Below are positions 57,968-64,000 of a stretch of DNA of 64,000 nt, one piece after another; position 1 is the stretch's first letter, and each line of letters starts with the position of its first letter. Below the pieces are notes generated by a model that worked only from the letters and a program-made list of their open reading frames with translations, did no database searches and was not told the origin of the DNA. The position numbers were made by a program, and so were the translations under genes. This DNA is from Blastocystis sp. Blastoise (Eukaryota; Sar; Bigyra; Opalinata; Blastocystidae): contig JBBPEB010000002.1 in assembly GCA_039096225.1 (NCBI GenBank), forward strand, positions 558,001 through 622,000, written 5' to 3'.

Positions 57968-59563
57968 CTAATGTTTTCTGCGTTTATTTCTAAATTTCTT
58001 AGGTGTTGTAGTACGTCTTTTTCTACGTAATCCATGTCCTGCAATATAAAATTTATTTCCTTCTCCATCATCACATGACTCAAAATCATCATCATCATCA
58101 TCTTTATTTTTATTATTTTTATTTTCAAGAGTAACATTTGATACTGGACCAGGAATAGGGGCTACTGGTGTAATATTTGGAGAGAAATTGTTTTTGACTA
58201 CTTGGGACATTGGAATGGTGACAGGTAAAGGAGCAGTAGGATCGTTCATACGAGCAATTAAATCTATTGGTCTTGATTCATTTATATCAATATTATGAAT
58301 ATTTTCTAAGGTTACAGGGGGACTTGGTGAAGGAATTAAAATATTATCATCATTATTATCGCCTAAAGGGAAGATTGGTGAAGGAGTAATATCTTCATTT
58401 AAATGAGGGATTGGTGAAGGACTTGGAACATCACCAATATCTATTTCTAATGGATTCTCATCTTGTAATAATTGTTGTTCTTCAGGACGTTTACCAAAAT
58501 AATAATCAGAGAAACTATTAAATGTATCTTTAATATACGAACCTATTTTATTTGCACCATCAACCAATGTATTTGTTGTTTTTTTAGCAACATTAACAAC
58601 AGGTTTTGCTGTATTTGTTACAGTATTAACAACTTTTTTAACAAGTGTTGGATCTGCTGCATATCTAATATAATCTTCATGGAATGTTGGCGTTATTTTG
58701 TTTAGATAATCACGTCTTGCAAGAACTTCACTAACTGAATCTTTATTAGAAAAATGGGCTTCAGGATAATAAAGATCAGCTAATTCTTTATTCTTTTTCT
58801 TAGCTTCATTATTATTAGATATTTTCCAATTATCATACAAATTATTTCTATCACTCACAATTTTTCCTTTAATATCGTTAAATCCTTCTTGTGGATCAAT
58901 ATTAATATCTTTCCACCATTTCTTAAGATCTTTAAATTTATCTGCACCATAATCAACTGCACTACTTATTCCATGAGTGATATTATGAATGCCTCCAGTT
59001 AAATTATTAGCAACACTATATACATCACCAACAACACCAAAAACATTTCTGAATAAATTACCTCCTCTTGAATATAAATATCCTTCGCGATCTCTTCTAG
59101 TAAAATCAATAGCTTTATCAATTGTACGAGGATTTAATAATCTTGAATATTTAGCATAATCAGGCATATGATGCTGTTTCATATAAGGTAAGACATAATC
59201 ATGAGCATAAATGAGTTTTCTTGTGAAATTCTTTGGAATTCTACCATCAGGTAACAACCCAGATCCTTCATCTATTGGTTCAGTTTCTTCTGATTCTTCT
59301 AATGAACTTTGTATAACATCTTGTCTGGTTTCTGACAAATATGAATAGAATGGATTTGACATTGCTCTATTAACCATATTACTTTCTATTCGCTTAACAG
59401 CAGCTAAAGAATTAGGAGCAATAGAATAATTAATTGGATGACGTTCTTCTCCATCAGGAATAGATCCTGGAACAATATAATTTCGATATTCATGACCAGT
59501 AGCACGATGATTTACACCTACTAATCCTTTATTTGAAACATTTAAACGAGCACTTTGTATCAT
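57968..59563 (-). CDS. Viral structural-type protein, 531 aa
   Basis: ATG 59563 gives MIQSARLNVSNKG. The first 240 residues are well conserved with the left copy. Next come a Lys/Asn-rich middle, a P/S/T-rich linker, an Asp-rich patch (DDDDDDFESCDD) and a basic tail RRKRRTTTPKKFRNKRRKH. The motif IAGH-G (about residues 507-511) immediately before the basic tail fits the adenain-type cleavage consensus (M/I/L)xGx-G. It is the last gene of the leftward module, behind the shared decamer. A precursor of an internal or DNA-associated virion protein is inferred; no homologue is recognised. Confidence 0.75.
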   Translation of the reverse strand: MIQSARLNVSNKGLVGVNHRATGHEYRNYIVPGSIPDGEERHPINYSIAPNSLAAVKRIESNMVNRAMSNPFYSYLSETRQDVIQSSLEESEETEPIDEGSGLLPDGRIPKNFTRKLIYAHDYVLPYMKQHHMPDYAKYSRLLNPRTIDKAIDFTRRDREGYLYSRGGNLFRNVFGVVGDVYSVANNLTGGIHNITHGISSAVDYGADKFKDLKKWWKDINIDPQEGFNDIKGKIVSDRNNLYDNWKISNNNEAKKKNKELADLYYPEAHFSNKDSVSEVLARRDYLNKITPTFHEDYIRYAADPTLVKKVVNTVTNTAKPVVNVAKKTTNTLVDGANKIGSYIKDTFNSFSDYYFGKRPEEQQLLQDENPLEIDIGDVPSPSPIPHLNEDITPSPIFPLGDNNDDNILIPSPSPPVTLENIHNIDINESRPIDLIARMNDPTAPLPVTIPMSQVVKNNFSPNITPVAPIPGPVSNVTLENKNNKNKDDDDDDFESCDDGEGNKFYIAGHGLRRKRRTTTPKKFRNKRRKH

Positions 59564-59587
59564 TTTATAAAATAATTATATTTTTTA

Positions 59588-59597
59588 AACAAAACAA
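59588..59597 (-). promoter_or_regulatory. Putative late-promoter decamer TTGTTTTGTT
   Basis: An exact match 24 bp upstream of the ATG at 59563. Confidence 0.6.
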
Positions 59598-59675
59598 AAT
59601 AAAATATTGTATAATAAATTATTAATTACAAGATAATATATAAGAAATATAGATATATAATGTAAGGTATGCTAG

Positions 59676-60482
59676 TTATTTATTTTTTAAATAATCATCA
59701 AGAGGAATTGCTTCTCCATCTACATCAATATATACTGTATTCTTAGTATATATTAATCTCTTATCACCAAAAGCATCACTATTAGTACAATTTAGTAATC
59801 CTGATTTAATATAATAATCGAATTCAAATTCACCATAAGACGCTTTCTTGTACTTATTTCTGTTTTTATCTTTGTATACTTTATTAGCTACCTTGAAATC
59901 TCTCACTGGTTGTGTGGGTGTTTCAGTTTCTTTTTCAGTTTCAGGTTTCGTTTCAGGTTTAGTTTCAGGTTTAGTTTCAGGTTCTTTAGATGGTTTCTTT
60001 TCGGGTTCAGGTTTAGGTTCAGGTTCGGGTTGTTCTTCAGTGAAATTAGAATTCATGGATTCTGGTTGTGGTTTCACTGTATAGTCTTCATTAGGATTTC
60101 TTACAGTATGAATAAGTTTTTCATATTGATAGTTATTAGGATTACTAGCATCATACCATATCTTACTTGTAGTAGGAATACCATAATTCGTTTGCCATTG
60201 AGATAACATGGATGTATATCTATTGGTATCACCATTAGCTTTAGCTGAATTCATAGTAGCTATAAACATATCTTCAGGTGATTGACCATGATTTCTTAAT
60301 GCTTGAACTGCCATTGAACTATACATAGATCCTTGTGCATTAGGATCATGTGCTAATGGTTGTACAGGTTGTTCATCTTGACAAATATATGAATTGGGTA
60401 ACCATGGATCCCAAGATTGTTTTTTCTGATTTCTTGATAAAATATCATAGAGAGTTACACTATCTCCTAAATTACTTTGCAT
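59676..60482 (-). CDS. Viral protein with PEPK/PETK repeats, 268 aa
   Basis: ATG 60482 gives MQSNLGDSVTLYD. An ordered N-terminal part of about 140 residues is followed by a charged proline repeat region (PEPEPKPEPEKKP, then repeated ETKP units, about residues 148-195) and a C-terminal globular part ending DDYLKNK. Proline/charge spacers of this type are common in fibre- or tape-like virion proteins, but no family is recognised. It lies between two structural genes on the same strand. The left element has a different C-terminal sequence at this place. Confidence 0.7.
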   Translation of the reverse strand: MQSNLGDSVTLYDILSRNQKKQSWDPWLPNSYICQDEQPVQPLAHDPNAQGSMYSSMAVQALRNHGQSPEDMFIATMNSAKANGDTNRYTSMLSQWQTNYGIPTTSKIWYDASNPNNYQYEKLIHTVRNPNEDYTVKPQPESMNSNFTEEQPEPEPKPEPEKKPSKEPETKPETKPETKPETEKETETPTQPVRDFKVANKVYKDKNRNKYKKASYGEFEFDYYIKSGLLNCTNSDAFGDKRLIYTKNTVYIDVDGEAIPLDDYLKNK

Positions 60483-60514
60483 TATTTATTGTATTAATTT
60501 AAAAATAATTATAT

Positions 60515-60524
60515 AACAAAACAA
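60515..60524 (-). promoter_or_regulatory. Putative late-promoter decamer TTGTTTTGTT
   Basis: An exact match 32 bp upstream of the ATG at 60482. Confidence 0.6.
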
Positions 60525-60558
60525 ATAATTAATTATGAAATAATAAAAGTTAAAATAA

Positions 60559-61596
60559 TTAATTTAAATGGAATTTTTTTAAGAAGAATTGAACAAGATT
60601 AATAATTAAATTAGTAGTAGTATCAAAGGATGTAGAGTTGACAAGAGCACCACCACAACGTTCAGCATTCTCTTTTGTAACACCACTTCCACTAGGATTT
60701 TTAAAATAGTTATCAGCAGTTTCTTTACGTTTCTTATCATCATCGGTAGTAATCATATTATAAGCGAAATCAATAGGGATACCAAGAGAAGGATAATAGT
60801 ATTTTAATGCATTCACTACAATAGGAACAATCGTTTTAATAGTTTTAATAGCAGTATTAGCAATAATAGAGTGCTTTTGTTTTGGATCCATAGGATATTC
60901 TTTATCGATAACGACATTAACAATATCACGTACAGACACATGCTCATCATTTTTAGGTAATCGTTCTTTAATATCTTGTAATTTCTTCTTATTAGACTTT
61001 ATATTATTAGAACGAATAGCCTTCTTAGCAATAATTTTTATTTGAGGAGTTACGAATTTACTTGTTTTCTTTTCTTTTTCTCGGTGACTCCCATGTTCTT
61101 TACGATGTTTTTGATGCCTTCTATGTATACCTTGACCAAATATATCATCATAATTTTCATCTTCAAGATTTGCATTATTATAATCTTTATCATCATCAGT
61201 CATCATTTTTCTTGTTATTCTCTTTGGTTGATAAGTAGCATCATCGTTATATAATTCATCATCTCTATTAGCATCTTCAATATGTTCTTCAAATTGTCTT
61301 TTCTTTTCTTCTTTTGCTTTTTCTTGACGTTTTTGTTCTTTACGTTTCTGATAATAATTATATCCAGCAAATGCTCCTAATGTACCTAAAATAGGTAATG
61401 CAGTATAGACACCATTTTTAAAGTCAGCCCAATCAGCATCTCTAGTTTGTTGTCTAACAATTTCTTCAAAGCCTGTTCCTCCATATCTTACATATCGTTT
61501 ATGATAAAGATCACGTCTATTTGATTTTGGTGGTGATCCTCCAAATAATCGTGGATCACAATTTTGTTTTAAATATCTTTTTGTAATTGAACTCAT
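60559..61596 (-). CDS. Viral precursor-type protein with cleavage motifs, 345 aa
   Basis: ATG 61596 gives MSSITKRYLKQN. It has a hydrophobic segment at about residues 63-80 (VYTALPILGTLGAFAGYN), a Lys/Glu-rich helix, and basic patches. Three sites resemble adenovirus-protease cleavage motifs: LFGG-S (17-21), IFGQ-G (152-156) and PSGS-G (301-305). The first two fit the consensus (M/I/L)xGG-x or (M/I/L)xGx-G exactly. The layout of membrane segment plus basic peptides released by cleavage recalls the minor core or membrane-active precursors of adenoviruses and Polintons. Homology is not established by sequence. Confidence 0.7.
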   Translation of the reverse strand: MSSITKRYLKQNCDPRLFGGSPPKSNRRDLYHKRYVRYGGTGFEEIVRQQTRDADWADFKNGVYTALPILGTLGAFAGYNYYQKRKEQKRQEKAKEEKKRQFEEHIEDANRDDELYNDDATYQPKRITRKMMTDDDKDYNNANLEDENYDDIFGQGIHRRHQKHRKEHGSHREKEKKTSKFVTPQIKIIAKKAIRSNNIKSNKKKLQDIKERLPKNDEHVSVRDIVNVVIDKEYPMDPKQKHSIIANTAIKTIKTIVPIVVNALKYYYPSLGIPIDFAYNMITTDDDKKRKETADNYFKNPSGSGVTKENAERCGGALVNSTSFDTTTNLIINLVQFFLKKFHLN

Positions 61597-61606
61597 AACA
61601 AAACAA
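61597..61606 (-). promoter_or_regulatory. Putative late-promoter decamer TTGTTTTGTT
   Basis: An exact match directly adjoining the ATG at 61596. Confidence 0.55.
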
Positions 61607-61651
61607 TAAAATAATTATGGTTTATATGACAAATTAAAATATTAAAAAAAA

Positions 61652-62689
61652 TTAATGAAAAGAAGGATAACCAGAATAATGTTTTTTATTTAAATAAGGA
61701 TTGAAAATGCGTCGTTGACTATCTTGTATGATTTGATCTTGTATGATTTGTAAGATGGATTCTTTAGGTTTATCTTTTTCATCTCGTTCAATACCTTTCA
61801 ATGAGACTTCTTCTTCAACAGGTAAAAACTTCTTCATTTTCTTTTCATATGTAGATATATGTTCATTAGGACGTTTAATGCCACTACCTGATACTTCACC
61901 TTGTTCTTCTCGTTTCTCTTTTTCACTATCTTCTTCTGTCCATTTCCTTTTCTTTACCATCTTATATACATTCTGTTTACTACCACAATCAGGATTAGTC
62001 CATATTGTTAAATCATCACTACCTTGTTTTAACATAAAGAATTGATGTGGATCATTCATTAATTCTTCATCTGTAAGAATTTCATTTAGATTCGATGGCA
62101 TAATCTTTAATTTATCTGGTAAGAATCCAGGATCACGTTTTAAGATTTGACTATTAATAAAGAAATGAGATACTTGACTTAATATAGATTGATTGGTAAC
62201 ATCTGTATGACTTTGAAGACATATAATAGCATTCTGTTTATAATGACGACCTTTAGATAATATAGATACAATCAATTGTTTGGTTTGTCTAGATAATGGA
62301 TAGATATCATCCAATACAATAAAATTATGTTCTGGTAATTTATATGTATTGACTAATTCATCAACAGTCTTAATCTTTTTAAATTTATCATCTACAGAAT
62401 CATACCATTTATAATCAATTCCAGCATGTTCACAAATATCTTGAAAGGATGTATAACATTCATTCTTATTGGATGCATCAGGACAAATTACTGTGACTTG
62501 TTTATATTTATTTTTAAGATCCATAGAACATAAGAGATTCACAGTTAAGAAAGATTTACCTGAGAATGTTCTTGCAATAATCAATATAAATTTTGATTCA
62601 TATGTTTTATGATGGGATTTTCCATATTTAAATTCTAAGACTCCACATCCTTTACGTGTTTCTTTTAATGGATTTATTTTATTCACCAT
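61652..62689 (-). CDS. FtsK/HerA-type genome-packaging ATPase, 345 aa
   Basis: ATG 62689 gives MVNKINPLKETRKG. The P-loop ARTFSGKS is at residues 39-46, the Walker B strand FIVLDD at 123-128, and a downstream strand with IICLQSHTDV (sensor/Q-like) at about 155-164. This is the A32-like packaging ATPase found in Polintons, virophages, PLVs and NCLDVs, which pumps DNA into preformed capsids. A C-terminal extension of about 100 residues is charged and carries VSGS-G (267-271), which resembles the cleavage motif in its neighbours. It sits between the probable penton gene and a precursor-type gene. Confidence 0.85.
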   Translation of the reverse strand: MVNKINPLKETRKGCGVLEFKYGKSHHKTYESKFILIIARTFSGKSFLTVNLLCSMDLKNKYKQVTVICPDASNKNECYTSFQDICEHAGIDYKWYDSVDDKFKKIKTVDELVNTYKLPEHNFIVLDDIYPLSRQTKQLIVSILSKGRHYKQNAIICLQSHTDVTNQSILSQVSHFFINSQILKRDPGFLPDKLKIMPSNLNEILTDEELMNDPHQFFMLKQGSDDLTIWTNPDCGSKQNVYKMVKKRKWTEEDSEKEKREEQGEVSGSGIKRPNEHISTYEKKMKKFLPVEEEVSLKGIERDEKDKPKESILQIIQDQIIQDSQRRIFNPYLNKKHYSGYPSFH

Positions 62690-62706
62690 TTTATATGATT
62701 TTAATC

Positions 62707-62716
62707 AACAAAACAA
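62707..62716 (-). promoter_or_regulatory. Putative late-promoter decamer TTGTTTTGTT
   Basis: An exact match 17 bp upstream of the ATG at 62689. Confidence 0.6.
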
Positions 62717-62757
62717 AAAATAATTAATGATAAGTTAAAGATAAATAAATGATTTTA

Positions 62758-63423
62758 TTAAGATGCAGTAAAGTATATATAAAGATTTGTATTTGATAAA
62801 TCAATTGGATTATTTAATTGATCATATACTTCCCATTGGATATCTGTATATTTACCATCAATACATGGAATAGATAAATCACTTAAAGCAAATGTATTAT
62901 CAAATCCTTGTTTAGCATATAAAGGAATAGAAATCAAATCATTATCTTTATTAATAATATCACAATACACACGTAACATATAGATCTTATACCATGAAAT
63001 ATTATTAGATATATATTCATCACTGTAAGTAATTGGTGTATTAAAGTATTCATCATCTAATCCTAAATAATAAAAGAATTCTTTATTACTAAGACTTCTT
63101 CTGAATCCACTATATGTACCAAATGTTTTTGTTTCTTTATCATAATAGAATGCACTCGTTTGTCCAGATACAGATATTGTCATATCTTTACCAAGTTCAA
63201 TTAATTTCTCAAAGAATTCTTCCAATGAATAGTTACCAGCTGGAAATGTATGTGCTGTTGCATTATTTTCAGTTATTCTGAAAGATGGAATATTAATGAT
63301 ATCACTTGTATTCACTAATGTATTGATATGAGTAATATTTTTACCTACTAAATCCAAAGTATAATTGAATTGTTCATGACAGATTTGACTTGTAATTTTA
63401 CTTAGATGAGATATTGATGTCAT
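62758..63423 (-). CDS. Probable minor capsid (penton-like) protein, 221 aa
   Basis: ATG 63423 gives MTSISHLSKITSQ. The sequence is beta-strand-rich with few charged helices and ends in a typical short strand (NLYIYFTAS). Segments such as FPAGNYSLEEFFEKL and the alternation of strands fit a single jelly-roll minor capsid protein. Its position next to the presumed major capsid gene and the ATPase matches the Polinton/PLV order. This rests on context and fold impression; the family was not matched directly. Confidence 0.55.
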   Translation of the reverse strand: MTSISHLSKITSQICHEQFNYTLDLVGKNITHINTLVNTSDIINIPSFRITENNATAHTFPAGNYSLEEFFEKLIELGKDMTISVSGQTSAFYYDKETKTFGTYSGFRRSLSNKEFFYYLGLDDEYFNTPITYSDEYISNNISWYKIYMLRVYCDIINKDNDLISIPLYAKQGFDNTFALSDLSIPCIDGKYTDIQWEVYDQLNNPIDLSNTNLYIYFTAS

Positions 63424-63454
63424 TTTTATTAAATAAATTAATTATGAAATTATA

Positions 63455-63464
63455 AACAAAACAA
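63455..63464 (-). promoter_or_regulatory. Putative late-promoter decamer TTGTTTTGTT
   Basis: An exact match 31 bp upstream of the ATG at 63423. Confidence 0.6.
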
Positions 63465-63513
63465 TATTTATTAAATTGTATAAATTGATAAAAGAAAATA
63501 TTATATAATTAAA

Positions 63514-64000
63514 TTAATTGGTTGCACCATCTCTAACAAATTTAACAAATATAAAATGAGCATATAAAGTATAAGTACCACTAGTAATATTTGCACCATT
63601 ATATTCAGTTAATAAGGAGATATTAACTTCACAACCACTACGAGTATTGACATCAACAACACTTGAAATAGGGAATATATAAATAGGTTGTTCATACCAC
63701 TTTTCACCATTTAAAGGAGATTGAGGATGACTATTACATCTCCAAGTATTATAAAGCATAGCATTAGGAATAATTTGTGATGGATTCGTTGTTTTATATG
63801 TAGTAGGGAAATCCGTCTTTGGTAAGATATTTTGACCACCAATTTGGAATTGACACATCTTCAATAATTCAGTCTTAATAGGAATCATACTCTTCTCTTG
63901 AGTTGTAAAATATAACATACAGTAATCAGGTACGAAAACAACACTTCTATTGGATAAGAATTGTTGTGGAGTTGGTTTACCTGCTGTTGTGAATGTTTCT
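63514..64000 (-). CDS. Probable major capsid protein, C-terminal part
   Basis: The frame is open from the window edge to the stop at 63514, giving at least 161 residues; the internal ATG at 63918 is not taken as the start. It is beta-rich, with CQFQIGGQNILP and a final TLYAHFIFVKFVRDGATN, resembling the last strands of a double jelly-roll capsid protein. It is first in the visible leftward module, followed by the penton-like gene and the ATPase. The call is inferred from position and strand-rich character. Confidence 0.5.
   Translation of the reverse strand, partial: ETFTTAGKPTPQQFLSNRSVVFVPDYCMLYFTTQEKSMIPIKTELLKMCQFQIGGQNILPKTDFPTTYKTTNPSQIIPNAMLYNTWRCNSHPQSPLNGEKWYEQPIYIFPISSVVDVNTRSGCEVNISLLTEYNGANITSGTYTLYAHFIFVKFVRDGATN

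Larger units (their letters stand above)
56935..64000 (-). mobile_element. Right copy of the Polinton/PLV-like viral element, partial
   Basis: It begins with the 118-bp palindrome, then the subterminal block, the heat-shock promoter with the small acidic gene, and a leftward-transcribed run of six structural or packaging genes. It runs off the right edge of the window. The packaging ATPase together with jelly-roll-like capsid genes defines a Polinton/adintovirus/PLV-type morphogenesis module. Replication genes, integrase and protease are not in view. Confidence 0.8.

Noticed and set aside
1-59563. The two outer copies as long TIRs of one 59-kb element
   Set aside because: The terminal palindromes face inwards, towards the intervening DNA, and that DNA holds unrelated genes and transposons. 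Two outward-facing elements explain the layout better.
59848-60206. Plus-strand Ser/Gly/Phe-rich frames opposite the 268-aa gene
   Set aside because: They are antisense shadows of the PETK repeat region.
1-64000. CRISPR arrays, rRNA genes or bacterial operon signals
   Set aside because: None was seen. The short tandem repeats present are either micro-exon cassettes, foldback arms or microsatellites.

Overview
This is an A+T-rich stretch of nuclear DNA from a eukaryote. It has short spliceosomal introns (about 40-160 nt, GT..AG), Helitrons, Tc1/mariner and tyrosine-recombinase transposons, microsatellites, and standard stop codons. The base composition, introns and transposon mix would suit an early-diverging fungus or an amoebozoan, but nothing in the sequence fixes the species.

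Both ends of the window hold copies of one DNA-virus-like element of the Polinton/adintovirus/polinton-like-virus type, facing outwards. The right copy (56935 to beyond 64000) carries a leftward capsid module: a probable major capsid protein (partial), a probable minor capsid/penton-like protein, an FtsK/HerA-type packaging ATPase, and three further structural-looking proteins. A convergent small gene encodes a 55-residue acidic protein. The left copy (1-2711) keeps the last large gene, the small acidic gene and the element end. Both ends carry a 118-bp GC-rich palindrome. In both copies the small gene lies behind a perfect heat-shock element, while all six visible complete capsid-module genes share the decamer TTGTTTTGTT just upstream of the ATG. 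Several structural proteins carry adenovirus-protease-like cleavage motifs. Together these suggest a provirus with a stress-triggered early gene and a separate late-gene switch.

The 54 kb between the copies is a nested transposon landscape over host-like genes. From left to right: an N/S-rich exon cut by the left viral element; a minus-strand gene made of about 30-nt phase-1 micro-exons, including four near-identical 91-bp exon+intron cassettes; Helitron fragments; decayed relatives of the micro-exon gene (10-13 kb); a second micro-exon gene (19.2-28.3 kb) split by an element that is itself split by a Helitron; a decayed autonomous Helitron Rep/helicase (28.7-34.8 kb); a decayed unknown gene (36-37 kb); a Crypton-like tyrosine recombinase (40.2-41.5 kb); a 2.9-kb element with hairpin ends, a tRNA-like unit and a nested foldback transposon (42.3-45.1 kb); an endogenous CRESS-DNA-virus Rep that has lost its start (45.8-47.0 kb); and a Helitron (48.8-54.0 kb) containing an intact Tc1/mariner element with 501-bp inverted repeats. 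A small four-exon gene that may be an ERCC4-type nuclease relative precedes the right viral element.

Insertion order can be read from target duplications and from empty sites in sister copies. The palindromic insert was in the Helitron B family before both copies moved, the Tc1/mariner element entered one Helitron later, and one Helitron entered an element that had already split a micro-exon gene.
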